Shown here piece by piece: positions 1-13,879 of a stretch of 64,000 bases of DNA. The notes beneath the pieces are model-generated. The model searched no databases and was not told the origin of the DNA. It saw only the letters and a program-made list of their open reading frames with translations. How positions within the stretch are numbered: the stretch's first letter is position 1; every line of letters begins with the position of its first letter. Where the stretch lies: positions 2,619,501-2,683,500 of the forward strand of contig WARS01000034.1 in the NCBI GenBank assembly GCA_008933995.1, given 5' to 3'. Origin of the DNA: Datnioides undecimradiatus. Its lineage: Eukaryota > Chordata > Actinopteri > Lobotiformes > Datnioididae. The position numbers and the translations under genes are program-made.

Positions 1-1929
1 CTTGAACACAGTGGACGATAAGAGAATGCTCCTAAGAAACAGTGCCGCCTGGCACTAAATCTGCAAGTGATGGTCCTTCATTTTCTTGGTTAAAAGCCCA
101 AAAAATCTCTGGGAAATAAGAGACACCGCCAGAGGACAGGCCTCTGAGATATCCTCGGCTAAATCCACACTGAGCGCCTCATCAACCCCCGCGCTTAAGA
201 GGACACAGCCTGGACAGCCACGGAAGAGAGACCTGGCAACAAGTGCACAACAGCCCAGTGCATGGCTTTTTAAATAGACTTGTGAAGGGACATAATTGGG
301 ACATTTCACATCATCGTCCCTGGGCTAATGGCCTGAAAACCTTACTTTATTTGAACAATTTGTCATTTAATTTCCAGAACAGGTTACTTTGTTGTATCCA
401 GCAGATCAGAACCAAACAAACTCATGTATAATGAAAAATGGTTTGTTTATATTTGTTAAAAACAATAATTATGATCTCTGTGACACAGTTATGCTTTGGA
501 GAACGTTTTTAAAAATCCCCCTTAGAGACCGGGAGGTTTAACTCTGCAGGTAAGAGGACACAGACTGAGATGGGGGAGCTAATTACTCTGTGATTTTGCT
601 GTTGAAGGTGTGAAAGACATGAGCAGTAAGAATTTGGAAAACACTGCCTGGGTTATGCCCCGTGACACGACAGCAGAAACGCGCATATTCCGGCCACACA
701 TCCAACTGGGAGAAACATCGCAGTGCACACCTCTAACCTGTTTCAAGTCCCACATCACCCATCTGTTCCCTCTGCCAGGCACAGCAGACAAGAGGAGTCA
801 AACCAACGAGAACACCAAGCACAACACGCCAGACACCTTGAAAGAGAGCCACCTCCGCCGCTGTCTGAAGAGTTTAAAAGCATGAGGAACATCAGAGCAA
901 AGAGCGAGATTCCTCATCCTGCACGCCAGCTACCACCTGTGAGGATTCACCTTCCTCTTCAGTCACCAGCTCCCCCTCCTCTCCTCTCCTGGAGTTCACT
1001 GACCAGATGAAAGAGACGGTCGCTGTTGGGACCAAACTTACATCTCGTCCTTTCCCCTACTCTGATTTTATTTGATCCAAGCCCCAACCCCCTCTGCACA
1101 CTGTCAACCTCCACCACTTGGCTTTAAGCTCAAGTTTTGACATATTTGTCTCATTTATGCAGAAAACCACTAATTAATTATCACACGCAATCTTAATTTT
1201 ATGTTTTTAACTAAAACTTGGATAGACAAAGATAACAGCAGCTCTTAATAACCTCTCCCAACCAAGAAATTCTGAATTATTTAGCAATTCTGTAAGATGT
1301 GTTATGGAAATGTTGCTTCTTTTGATCATATTACCCTTCAGCTGAATTACTCAGGAAGGGTTGCTGATGACTTTGCTGACTTTCAGAGGGTGTGGTGACT
1401 GATGTTGCTCTTTCTTGACCATTCCTGTGTTTGAGGCACACACAAGTGTTCAAACTGAGGGAAACACAAAAGAGTGTGTCAGTGGAAACAGCCGCAGTCA
1501 GTTGTAGATGATTTCAGCTCGCTAGTGATGCCATCGCCCTGAGGTAAAGGTAGTCTCTGCTAAGAAAACAGCAGCACAGTGAAATGCCACGTTGGTAAGG
1601 AGGACTGAAAAAAGCTGAATGTCACGGTGCATTATGATGTCTATAAAAGTATAATAATGCATGTGCCTTATCTCAAACCATCTTAGGACAGCAGAGCCTG
1701 AGTTTCTGTCCACTAAGTCATGTGAGGAATTTGCCTTCTTCACTGACAAAATTCAGAAAAACAGATGAATTGTCAGCATTTCTATATCAGCTATTGCTTC
1801 TGTATTGTGTTCACTTAAAACATTGCACAATTGCAGCAATTCTTATAAATAATTCTTATTATAAAGGCATTAAGCAAGTCGTTTTGTTAAGTTTTTATTA
1901 TAAATAAAATACAAAATACATTTATGATC
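1..1929. other. intergenic, nothing recognised
   Basis: Short frames only, all without recognisable domains. No known repeat family was identified. A weak CTCF-like GCCAGAGGACAG occurs near 128-139. Confidence 0.6.
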
Positions 1930-2305
1930 TGCTGCTACATTATGAGCAATCCAGATGTTTCGGATGGTCTGGAACTAGTCTGCTTTAAAAAAGAAACTGC
2001 ACTACACATCTGGAACAAACTCCCAGAAATCTGGCTCTAACATTGCATTTTGTTAAATTACCTTTAAGTTAATCACAGGTTGCACTGCCCTTTAGCTGCA
2101 CCGTGATTTTTATTCTTCTGTTTTATTTTATTAGCTCGTTTTTCATTGTATTTTATTTTCTCTACTTCTCTATTATCTTTCAAATCCTATTTTTATATTT
2201 CCTTTAATACTGTATTTTTAAATTTCTTTTTATTTATGTCATCTGTAATTCACTTTCAATGGCCTTGGTTTTTTTTAAAGGTGCTGTACAAATAAATTTG
2301 CATTT
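1930..2305 (+). mobile_element. L2-like LINE 3' end fragment, degenerate
   Basis: The piece TGGAACAAACTCCCAGAAA (2010-2028) would encode W-N-K-L-P-E, as near the C-terminus of ORF2 in fish L2-clade elements. It is followed by a T-rich stretch and the tail AAAGGTGCTGTACAAATAAA (2277-2296) typical of these elements' 3' ends. No open frame survives. I recognise the family from memory of fish repeats. A repeat-library search would give the exact name. Confidence 0.65.
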
Positions 2306-2944
2306 CCTTTTATAGGAATTCTCTGAGAATTACACCAGTGCTTTTGTTGCTCCTGTTAGCAGCTGTTGTAGAAGCCAGAAGGACAGAAAACCATTGCTCT
2401 TAAACTCAAACACAGGCCTTTTAAAACCATTTCCACTCATATTTCTAAAGTGACTACAGCTGTGGAGGTGTACTGATTGATTTTTGCACACACACAGTCT
2501 CAGACACAACAAACTGCTCCCTAAAACTTTTTGCACAGCAAGAAAGACGCCTTGAAATGCAAATCTGGGCTCTGAGAAAGCAGAAAAAAATGGTTCCCTG
2601 GCACCAAAGGCTCATGTGAAGTAGACACAACTCAAATAAGCAGGATCTTGACATTGAGGGGTTGGTGTTGGAAGCATACAGTGGTCACAGCATGGATTTA
2701 TTCTAAAACCTGAAGTATATGGTTTATGACTCATACTTAAACCTACTTCCTGTTTTATTAAGGTCACACAGGCCCGTGATGCCTCAATTAGGTCTGAATT
2801 CCACAGCACAACCCGTGGAACATTTGACTGGCAACCAAAAAACACGTAACCATGGCTTATTTGTTTATTTCAGGGATCAAAAAACATTGCCAAGTCGGCT
2901 TTAGTGTCGTTGTGGGTGCCATGGTAACGAAATCAAGGTGTTAA
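2306..2944. other. intergenic, nothing recognised
   Basis: Only short frames of up to 77 codons. No repeat, RNA gene or clear regulatory motif was seen. Confidence 0.6.
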
Positions 2945-3185
2945 TGTCAGCTTGCTAACAGAGCTGTTTGTATTTTAATCCTTGCTAGCAGCGTGGGTCT
3001 AGTAATGCCAGTCCACTGGTCGCTCCACAACTGTGGTCTCTACAACTACTGTAGAGATTGCTGTGGACTCAATGTCTTTAGCAATCCTGTGATATTTCAC
3101 GTAGCACCACCATCAGGTCAAAAGTTTAATATGTTCAACATCTAATTATAACACCATCAGCCTTAACTGTAGCTCATTTACTTGC
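2945..3185 (-). mobile_element. dispersed teleost repeat, degenerate copy (minus strand)
   Basis: The reverse complement resembles the copy at 54985-55245. The stretch CATCAGGTCAAAA (3112-3124) is the exact reverse complement of bases near 55160-55172, and the end around 3151-3180 matches the part that reads aagtacacctgaggctaat there. This family is common in teleosts. It has no coding capacity here. Confidence 0.5.
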
Positions 3186-6100
3186 ATTTCACTCAAAGAA
3201 CCACTGAGTGCAGCCACACACACAGTGGCCAGTGTGGCTTTATGCTCTTAGTCTTGCTTAAGTCTAATTCGTCTGTTCAGTTTAAATAAAAGACTAGACT
3301 CAGCCTTAAAATGCTCAACATGTGGAATAATGTGTTTCGAATGCGAACTCCTCCTCGGGGCATTTAAACCTTGTTAAAATCACAGAAATATTACCTGTGA
3401 CACGACCCCAGTGTCCTCAGTGGTGGCTGCAGCCTTGGGCTCACTACAGTGTGTCCTTGCTTTGCCTTATTTCCTTGTGCCTTGCTTTATTTACACATAT
3501 AATCCCATGATTGCATCTAATAATTGATTGTTCAGTTATGTCTAGCAGGTGTAGTCTACACTTGGAGGACTGCTGCATGATAAAGGCCTCTCGTCACTTG
3601 AATTACTGATCACATCATCTGTGTAGTAATGTCTGTTGTAATATATCAGGAGGATATGTTTAAGCTAAGAGGCAGGTTATGATTTCTGGGCATAACCATC
3701 TTATTGTGTTTACTCCACATGGGGACTGCAAACAGATGTGGCCTTCTCATATATTGTGTTTTGTGTTTATCTTTTTCAAACGACTCCCTTCCCCTCTCAA
3801 TACGAAGATAAATCAGTAGAAATTAAATTTGCATTCCCAATGAGTGTCTGGAAAATAATGTAGCTGTGTCCTTACATTCTGCTCCAACACAGAGACCATA
3901 GAGACTACTTATTTCTCCGGGATGCCTTGTTGGATGTGTGCCCAGGCAATGGTCATCGGCCCACTGGTTTGGCATCGGGCTCCCTGTGGGCAGCGGCGCA
4001 GCTTAAAATGTGAGTCCATGGATCACAGTCAAAAAACGAACAAGGACGCAATGGCCTGCAGGGAATATCAAACTGCAGCGTGGAATACAAGATACAAGGA
4101 AATGATCTGATGATGATCTGTGGGTAATACAGTGCTGCTGAATGATGTAGCGTACCGTATATCATTTTTGCTTCTTGTAACATGACTTTCTCCATTACAC
4201 TGATGGTCCACTAATGGTGATCGAGGCTGGAGAAAATCTGTTCCACACAGACTTATTTGGCTCAAAAAATAAACAAGATAAACAAAATACACCCTTCCTA
4301 GAAAGCACTCCGATGTTCCGAACACCTTCTCTGGGCAATAACAGCATCCTCATTCTTTCCTACTTTCATCCACCTTCATGTAGCGTTGCAAGTTTGTGAA
4401 CTCGCCTTTTCTGAAAATATGGAATCAAGACCGAGGGTGAGCTGTAACCGCACGTATGTTGGGTTTTTGTCTATCCACCTGGTAGAGAGGAAAGCCTGCT
4501 ACCACCAGAGGTAGGTCTGCTCTGCCCACTCAAGGTCTGGCAGCTCATTAGGTTCTATTCTCGACCATGTGTGAGAAATTGCCTGCAGGTAACCGAGTCT
4601 TTCCATTTTGATTATTTTCACTCCAGAAATTTGCACAGAAAAAGAGAAATTCTGCTCAGCCATTGTACGAGCTGGTAAAACCTCAGCTGGTTGTATCTAC
4701 AGCGTGACAACATTTGCATGAAAGTATTCCCCATTATGCACAGCTCAGCTCCCATCATTCACCAGCACTCTGGCTTCCGCCTGCCTCCAAGCCCCTATTT
4801 TCTGACTTTCCTGTTCACGTATTTGTGGTGAGGAACATTTGAATTTTCTCGGGGGTCATACATTGAGTAAATGCTTATCCAGAAAGGTGCCAACATACAA
4901 ACGCTTCAGGTTCGCTTAGACATGCTGGATTAACCCGGCTTGCGGTCAGGGTAACGGTGAGTAATATTCTTGACTGTTCCATATTCTCAAGCTGAAGCGT
5001 GGCCTAGTTTTAAGCAATATTACGGCATCGCGATGATCTGACAGAATGAGAACTAATCAAATCTAAATACCAGCCATACTCGATTGTATAGACCCCTGGC
5101 TCAGGAAAGGTTGTATTATTAGAATATAAATTCATGCACATTTTGATTAAGGTTGTAACCTTAGTTGCAGTAGTTTGAAGAGTCTTCAACTGCGAGTATT
5201 CCTCTATGACTATGACTATGGCGGCAAACAAAACAAACAAATAGCTTTGCAAAGTGCAAACAAAAGCAGTGGAAAAGTAACCCAGCTCTTCAGCTATACT
5301 GGGTGATAAATCGCAAAATGCTGGTAAGAAGCAGTAAATGGAAACCTTATATCCAGCAAGATCGGCCACACCCAGCGCAACATTAGCATTTAATTTGAGT
5401 TCGGTATTCATGCTCCTTTTCACTTTGTTTTGGTCACCGCCAATCTGCTGCATTAGCCACCAGACGTCCTGCTATGCTCACCAGCTATTCACTCACACTG
5501 CTGATCTTTTTGTGCTGTGCTAGTCGCTTAAAGACATCTTACCTAAGGAGTTTTGCAGAAAACAGCTGCGTGTGGTACTAATGACAGCATGAACCAAACC
5601 AGCTGCTAATATGCTCCGCAGATTTGAAGGGAAACGCTAAGTTTAAAGCTATTTGATCTATTGTTAATAGGAAATGATTATAGCAGCTTTAAGACAGACA
5701 GTTTGGTTAGTACAACAGCCTAAAGTCTGCCATGTTGAGTAAGTTATTTCTGGCAGGAGCCTGTCTTTTGTATGTATTTTGCTCCTGCTAAGGCAATATA
5801 AAGGTTCTTTTGAAGACAAAATTGTGCTCTCTCCACTTGGATCCAATTCAGCGTCATTACAGAAATACTTGACTCCACTCAGTTCTGTTCACATGCCAAG
5901 TGAAAGCAAAACCTTCAAAGAGTGATGTGATTAAAGTCAGACCTAATGATGGCCTTTAAGACATCGGGCGTGTAGTCCACTGCCATCTTTGTAAAGACCG
6001 ATGTGAGTTTGCCTATTCATTAGGGACGTGTTTTTTGTCCCATGCTTTTATGAATAAAAGTTATGGCTTCATTATCAATAAACATGCAACATATTTCCTA

Positions 6101-8149
6101 TCTGCATTTCACTCACCAGTGTTTCTGTGACTTAACTCTCGTTTTAAAGGCCTAATGTGTGCCAGATTTTCACTTATCATTGAATAGGTGTTGTTGGTCA
6201 CCTTGCCTTTATGAGCCGCTGACCCTGAAAGACTTTCATTAATATGGATTTTAGGGCAGAGTTTTGTTGTCACATAATGTTCTAAAGGCTTTTTTTCCGG
6301 CTTTTCCACTCGGCCAAGAATAGATTCTCCAGGGAAATGGTGAATCCGTGACGTTTTTTCGGTATTAACAGGAACAAAAACGTGGACTACAAAAGGAGGC
6401 TCAGCAGGCCGGTAATCAACAAAGTAAAATGTCCTTGCGTATGATGCAGGAAAATTGTGTTGTACATCTCACATGAGGCAGAAAGTACAGCAAAAACTTA
6501 GAGCTTGGGCACAACAGAGACAAGATGCATTTCACAGCAGTCTGCCTCATCCTCTGCTGCTCTGAGATTTATCACATTTGCCAAAACTACTCAGTGTGCA
6601 TATTCCCATTCTTTTTCCCCGACTTATATTCAGGGATCTTCCTTTCTGGCAAGAATCCTCCGATTTAATGATACTGAATATCATCTCCCAGCATCTTCAG
6701 GTCTAAAAATATCAATACTCTCCATCAAAAGCCCACATCAGCTGAACCCCACTGTGTAGAGGGATGGATAAGTCCACAACAGATTTCATGTGGTTCCATT
6801 TGACTGCACCGAGAGCCAGTGTTTCAGCCTGCTGATTGAACTGGCTGCCGTTATGTTTCAGACATCAACTTGTCTGTCACAACCGAATCAATTGGCTCCC
6901 CTCGAAACAGCGCTGCCCTTGGTGCGCTCCAGACTGGCTAAAGCACGGCATTTAACATGATTGACCGTCATCCAATCGAACACAGAGTCGGCGGCGTGCT
7001 TTAACTATTGACCTGCATATCCAAATCAGTCCATGCTGCCAAAAAGAAGGGGAGGGGGGCAGCATGACGGGCTGAGGTAGACTTTAACAGTGCACAGAAA
7101 TGGACAGTTTTATTACCTGGTTCTTTTACAAGAGGGTTTTTTTCTTGAGAGCAACGGGAAAGCCGAGAGGGACACGGAGTAGAGAAGACAAACAAAGGAA
7201 GATTGGTTTTGATGTGGGGCCAGCAGGGCTGCATGTGGTTTGAGAAGTTGGGAGATTTAACCACTACTTTACCGTTATCTCCCCGCACAGTTATCTCTTT
7301 GAGAGCTGTCCAAGCAGTATGCATCATCCATCGGCGGAGCACAGAGGAATGCATCACGCAATCATTGAGCGATTGTATCCCCTGTGTAGCGAAGCGAGGG
7401 GCCTGATTCTTCTGGCGGGCAGACAGACAGACATACGTGCAGGGATAAAAAAATAAAATAAAAAAAAGGCTAGAATTGGAAATTAAATCTCCTCCATCCT
7501 TCAGTTGCGCCTTATTATGACGGTGGATCTGTGTGGGCCCAGTTCACACGGAGCATCTAGAGAATTATTTCGCTCAGCTGGAGTCTCATACATACAGCCT
7601 GAATGCAGTCCCAGCACATAGATCAAACCTCGCCAAGGCTTACACAGGCTTCCCAGCGCAAGGAGATAAATGCGTGCCGTTTTGAAAGTTTGCTCTTATT
7701 TATATATTTATTTCCCAGGCTGTGACATGCAGAATGAACACAATATTGGCAGACAAAACAACCGCTCTCTACAGCTCTGTGCTGCATACACGTGTGCTTT
7801 CATGCATAGACAAGGTAAACATACGCACTTTTTTTATTCTCTACCCTCTCATTCAGCGCAATAACAATCCAGCCACAGAAAGCTGGAAAACTCAATAGCA
7901 CACAGACCTGTCTGATTCTCTGAGAACAGTGATATTCTGGAAACCTTGGGTGAATTATTGACCGGGCACAGAGTGAGACACAAACTCAAGCAAAGGCACA
8001 CACCCATTCCATGCTACAGGGGTTAGGTCAGGAGGATATCACACTCCTCTGTGCGTTGATACTTTATGAAACATTACCTAACACAGCAATATGATAATAC
8101 ATTGCGTAATGCACACACACTTAACAACCCACGCAGGCAAATTACCTGG
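3186..8149. other. intergenic, nothing firm
   Basis: The longest frame is 147 codons on the minus strand (5010-5453), with no recognised domain. It may be part of an unnamed dispersed repeat. The remainder is ordinary unique-looking DNA. Confidence 0.5.
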
Positions 8150-8420
8150 AAGTGCAGTGAGCTGTGTTGGACTGTGCCACTGTGCTGTATAGTGCAGCTA
8201 GCAGCGGAGTGGTTGGTGTGAGGTTAGGTAAGGTGGCCTCGGCTGCGGTGCGCCGCCGATCAGCCGGGGAAGAGCCAGAGGCGGCGGCATGATGGGTACT
8301 GGAACAAATGTGAAGGGAAAAGAGGCTCACGGTCCTGCAGTCCCAGCTCGGGCTGACTCCACATCGGCTTGACACATGGAGCCCGCATGCCGAGAAAGAA
8401 ACGAGACACATGAAGGCTTT
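8150..8420. other. isolated CpG-rich patch
   Basis: About 15 CpG fall within 270 bp (densest 8238-8290), while flanking sequence is CpG-poor and ends in a (TG)14 tract. A donor-like TTAGGTAAGG lies near 8224-8233. It could be a small CpG island or an unannotated 5' exon. No protein frame is convincing. Confidence 0.3.
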
Positions 8421-8504
8421 ACACTAAAACAAAGGGGGTGGAGAGCGTAAGAGGGCAAGACTGAGGGTGAATGAGAGAGAAAAAGAGGAAGGAGGTGGCC
8501 TGAA

Positions 8505-8508
<4 letters not shown>

Positions 8509-8536
<28 letters not shown>
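8509..8536. repeat. (TG)14 microsatellite
   Basis: Uninterrupted TG dinucleotides at the edge of the CpG-rich patch. Likely polymorphic. Confidence 0.95.
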
Positions 8537-10254
8537 AGCGCGCACATGTGGTGGTCAAGAGAGTGGCCAGTAAGGCAGTGAACAGACAGGCTTCAGCGGC
8601 GATGCTCCTTTAGAGCTTCTGACAGATGCTAGCAGACAAAATAAACACTCTAAATATAGTAGTTTGTACACACACACACACTTGTCCAACTGCACAAACA
8701 CAACACACTCATGCACAATTTGTGTGCGTACGTAGAGTGTCATGTTCACCTACACATCCATACAGTACGCCTGTGTGGTCGAAGACAAACATACTGTAGC
8801 CTATAGCCACACACACACAGACACAGTGTTCAGCAGTGGCTGTGATCACTCAAGACCTATATGTGTCAAAAGCACGATCCACTGCTCCCTCAATATCTCA
8901 TTATTTATCTGGAGGGGGTTCCTTTGGAAACGTCTGACCAGACCTTCAATCTCGAGCTGAACGTTTGGCCTCGTGACACTGCTGCAATACGACAAACATA
9001 CAGCAAACATAACGATGTGCTGCCGCTGCGGTTGCTTCCTCTGAGCCACAAATGGCCTCTGCTTGTATGCCACCGCAGCTTTCTTCTCTGTTTATACTCG
9101 CCTTTTGCTTTTCCACAGTCATTAGCTTAAATAAATCCATTCATAATGTTGTCAAAACAAAGCTGACGTGTCTGATTTTTGAGTTTTTTAGAACACAAAA
9201 CAGTAAATAAGGCTGTTGTCATGTGATGGTATGTCATTTTGATGTCTGTCATGAGTGCACATTTGTCTGTATTTCAATACATTAAGCAGCCAAAAGAAAA
9301 TTAATTATGAAACATATTCAAATGGATAAAAGGAAGATACAATGCTCCCGTAGGGTTCTCAAAGCTTTTTAAGGCTTAATTACAACTTGTAATGCATTAT
9401 GTTAATAATATGTGGCCTGTGTGCATGTTCCCTGATTAAAAATCCTCCCACACTGCCTTTTGAACTGGTGGAGATTTGAAAAAGCCACTCTTAAAACGGT
9501 TCTTCACATTGGAAATGTTGTGGAATATTTGCCCCTGTGGCTTGATCAAACAGCTCGTAGTGAGTTATCAAAGTAAAAGCCCCTTCACTCAGATGCCGCT
9601 TTTCCAAGGGAGGCATTATTATGGAGAGGGGCCTCTTCAAACGAAAGCTTTCTAAAGATATAGAAGCAGCACGGGATGCAAGAGGGGGGGCGATGTTCAT
9701 CTCAAAAGAAAATTAGTGAGGAAGGAATGCAAAGGCTTGTCAGTTTGTCGCACTTAAAAGGTTTGAATTTACTTTACGCTGAAGAGGACGGGCATGGTTC
9801 AGCACAGGAGAGGATTCAAGGTTTTAAGGTAGCCGTCCTTCATAAATATTTACTTGTGCTCTCTGCGGTGTTTTAGATTTACTTGTACATTTAGATAAAT
9901 GGACCTCATGTCCCTTCAATGAGTGCTTCTGTATTTTATGTGCCATGAAATGTTTACAGCGGGACGGCAATCATTTTGACTGTCCGTCTCAGATGCCCTT
10001 GCTATTTGAGTTCCATTTATGACATCGATTTTGAACGCGATGTAAAACATTTCCGTGGTTGACTTATTCGGACTGGCCATCGTCGTGTACTTCACCCTTC
10101 TCTGAACTCCAGCTGAGCTCCAGTTGTTTACAGGCATTGAGGAAAGCTCGAGTTTCAACCCGTCCCTGTTCATTTTAATGCTGTCTCGCATCCCTGCAGC
10201 CTCTGAAAAAAGGAAAGTGAAGGGCAGCACGAGCGTTCGTTGTAATATGAGATC

Positions 10255-10400
10255 GGATGAATTCAATTGTCAGGGCCCCCACATGTGGGATTTTTCAAGT
10301 GCAGCCTCCCGCTATTTCAATTTGAATAATGCAACTGTCAAACGTTTTGGCTCAGAGCCATTACATTACTTCTTCTATTCCACTTTTCTGTTCCATGCAG
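10255..10400. promoter_or_regulatory. candidate CNE with a 12-bp palindrome
   Basis: Unique-looking sequence with the perfect palindrome CCCACATGTGGG at 10278-10289, centred on a CATGTG E-box, and with CAATTTGAATAATGCAA nearby. No coding frame is convincing. The CNE status is a guess from texture. Confidence 0.25.
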
Positions 10401-11890
10401 GTCTACTCCCGACTGCCCCATCGAACCATCTAACCGCAAGACACTCCAAAGACATGATACACCCAACACGAAGATCTCAACAAGTAGGCTTCAGAGGTAG
10501 GAGGGCTGAAATATTGAAAATAAATAAGTAATAAACCTTGAATAGTTCCTCTCTCCGCTCCTCCTGTGCATGTAGTGTGAAATATTGATGACTCCACCTG
10601 CACTTAGGGGTGTGACATTTTGATTGACGTCTCTAACAAGATTTGTGGTGCAGCACTCATTTCCTCAGTTTCGTGTCTATTACCCACAAATTAGCTTGCG
10701 AGAGTTTCCAAATAACACGTGGGATCATGAGAGGATTTAGAAACAAGTGTTTACCGCCCGCCTCTTTTAGCAACGCTGGAATGCTCTTCAGTGCTGCATG
10801 CGAGGCGCCCCGATGGTTTGAAAGCGACTCATAAGACTGGTATTTGGTATAACAGGCAACATCGCTTATTTATTCAGTTATTCAGATAATTTGAAGCTCA
10901 AGCTGCAGGTCCAAGGGACACCCTAAAAAAGTCAGCACAGCCTCCATCAAGGTTGCTACTTAGCAAAGGTTACAGTGGTTCACCTCGATGAAAAAACATG
11001 TTTATTCCTACATTTATTTTGTAAGCAAAGACCAAGGACAGAGAAAAGTGGCCTTCGTTAAATATACCGCTCCGTTCTACTGACTGTGTTCCATCCTGCC
11101 TGAAACATACGCTTACCCAACCACTCCTCAAGAACCTTCATCTCTCTTCATTTTAAAAATTGTTGACCTGGTTTTATGAAGACCAGAGTCACATCTAATC
11201 TCTGTACAATCCACATCACGCTTACTGCCTTAAATGGTTTCAGTCTCACTTCCTCTCCAGCTAAATAAAAATGATCTTTCTATTCTGTTTTTAAAAACCG
11301 TCACGTGCTGATTGTTGCCATTGTAGCTAAACCCAAAACAACTGCACACCGTTAGTTGGCAGAAAATGCAGCTGTGGGACATGGAACTAACTCCCAGAGA
11401 CAAAACTACAATTGTCCTGTTCTGGCCTCTCTACAATGGTTATACTGATTGTTTCATTAATATTTACAGATTATTATCTAGAATCCACTATCTCTCTTCC
11501 TGCGTGAATGAAAAGAAATGTCTTTTTTGTTACAGCATCACGATCCCGAGACCTGAGACTAATTAGGCTGTTCACCACCCTGTAGGAAGTCAGAAAATAT
11601 ATATATATATAAATAAATACAAAGCATGAGCTGAATACTGACAATCAGGCTTTCCAACTTGTTATTTAGGAGATAAAAGAATGTTCTGGGACAGTGGTTC
11701 ACAACTTACACGAATCCCAGTGAGGATACAATGAACTCTGACAGTTCTTTTATCGTACAACGTAACCTAATTTTGAGATAATTTTGTACAGTCTGTACCA
11801 GTGTAAGAGCATGCACTGGAAAAGAAAGAAACGGAGACTACAGAAATGACAAACTCTGAGGGATCAGGAGCAAAACACACAAATGGATTC

Positions 11891-11944
<54 letters not shown>
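11891..11944. repeat. compound (GT)n(GA)n microsatellite
   Basis: A long GT run (pure from 11895 to 11931) passes directly into GA repeats to 11944. Confidence 0.95.
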
Positions 11945-12137
11945 CTTCCCCTGGAATCCCCTCACTGTCTGGTGACACAGGGAGTCACACATTGTAATGA
12001 GTGTCACAAAGGTTAATGAGGTGCCTCCTTCGGCACCCCGCTCCCTGGAAGCCTCTCACCTCTAATAGAGATGGGAAATGGAAAGGGAAAAACTAACTCT
12101 TAGAAACACATTTGGATCTAGATTACAGTGAAAAGTT

Positions 12138-12183
12138 GACCCCCCTCCACCCCCACCCCCACCCCCACCTCCACCTCCACCCG
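12138..12183. repeat. CCACCC-type low-complexity tract
   Basis: Repeated CCACCC/CCACCT units. They produce a polyglycine open frame on the minus strand that is not a gene. Confidence 0.9.
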
Positions 12184-13643
12184 CCTGATATTCATTCACA
12201 AAGAACCTCCAACTGGACAGCACCTTTAAGGACAGACAGAAAGTGGTGGCTAACTTCCCTCCCAGGCTATCAGTATATTCATTAATCGGCCCTGTCCAGT
12301 TTGAACACTGTAAAGGCTTGAATGAAAAGAAAAATGAATTATTTAATTTTAAGAAGGATTTCAATTATACTGAAAGCTGCACAAGAATAGATACTCCTGT
12401 AAAAAACATAAAAATCCTGTCTCGTCAGCCCAAACCTAAAGTAACCCCAGCTATCACTCCCTCTCTCTGACCAAACTGAGGGAGTCACTTATGTGCACAG
12501 GCAGGAGATTTCCACGGCGTACAAAAAGTAATGGAACGGCAACATGGGCGCTCCTAAAAGCTTCCAACTTTATATCTTTTGCCTCCTTTTAAGTCAAGAA
12601 TTTAATGGTCACGCTGGAAATAAAACAAAGACCCCCATTTTTGCTTCTGCAAGTCAAACCAAACTTACTTCTGCAGCCACAGACCACAAATTAGAAACCT
12701 CGGCTCTGCAGCCTGTACAACACTCAACAGCATCTGCACTCAACAACAACGGTTAATCAAGCTAACAACTAAACTAATACAAACACATGAGTGACTGACA
12801 CTTGGGCAAGATCTTAATCAAGATCAGTCAAGTCAGATTAATCAGTCATAATCAGGGAGTGAATAAATCATTCACGCCAAGAGCTCAGTCAGGAAAAGCA
12901 CGAATGTAGGTCGTTTAACCCTTTGAACACATTATTAAACACATATTTCTGCGGCGAGGGAGCGTCTCTTTGTGCAGGCTACTGATGCCGAATTAAGATT
13001 TTAGATTTCATTTTTGTCTCAAGCAGTTATGTCTTGTTAGAGCCGCCTGTGTGCAACGTTCACAGGTGCGGCCTGAAAATGAAAAAGGAGCATAAAGAAG
13101 AAGAAATGTTCCAGACGCCTGAAAGATATTCTCTTCCTGCTGTGGCAACGCAGCTGCTGGAGAGGCTGAGAGGATCTGGATGTGTGCTTTCATCTACATT
13201 CTGATCTTGTAAGACCCTGATACCAAATGTGTGTTACCACATATCCAGTCCTATCTGTGCACTGCATACAGCCAACCTCACGTATATATGTAATATGAAA
13301 ATGGGATTCTTCACGGCACAGCTGAGCTTCCTCCTCAGCTTTCCCAGCTATACGCAGCCAGTCCACCTTCCCACCCTTATACATTTAGGTATGTGTACAA
13401 ACTCGTGTTTACAATCTGTGTAGGGTCTCCAATCTCCACGGGATCTCAAAGCAAACAGAAATTGTGTTGCGAGAAAGTTTCCGACCAAATACATTTTGCT
13501 CGGTGTTAGAGGAGCTCTACAGTAACTCTATCTCAGAGGAGCAGGTGTGTTTTCAAGGCAACTGTTGTGATTGTCATCTATTATAGAGAAGCCAAAAAGC
13601 CCAAAGTTTGCAAGCACTCCTCCAGAATAGAGGGAACTGGAGG

Positions 13644-13646
<3 letters not shown>

Positions 13647-13676
<30 letters not shown>
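13647..13676. repeat. (CA)15 microsatellite
   Basis: Uninterrupted CA dinucleotides. Confidence 0.95.
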
Positions 13677-13678
<2 letters not shown>

Positions 13679-13856
13679 CATATGCACGCTTCCAGTTTGG
13701 TTTTGCATCCATTTTTTACACCACAATCTGTTGAGCTATGTCTACAGGGTCCTATCTTTAAATAATAGATGTATTAGAAAATGGAGCATTTCTACCACTG
13801 TAAAAGTCTATGAATAAATCACGATTATGAACGTACACCCATGTGTAGGCTGTGTA

Positions 13857-13874
13857 TGTGTGTGTGTGTGTGTG
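13857..13874. repeat. (TG)n microsatellite, short
   Basis: TG dinucleotides interrupted by one TATG just before 13857. Confidence 0.85.
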
Positions 13875-13879
13875 CACCT

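Larger units (their letters stand above)
8537..13646. other. intergenic with microsatellites
   Basis: Apart from the microsatellites and the candidate CNE at 10255-10400, I see no gene. The 135-codon frame at 10124-10531 has no recognisable domain. Confidence 0.5.

Noticed and set aside
10124..10531. 135-codon frame
   Set aside because: No recognisable domain, and it overlaps a CNE-like stretch with a palindrome. Chance frame length.
12062..12364. 100-codon frame with a polyglycine run
   Set aside because: It is a translation of the CCACCC low-complexity tract.
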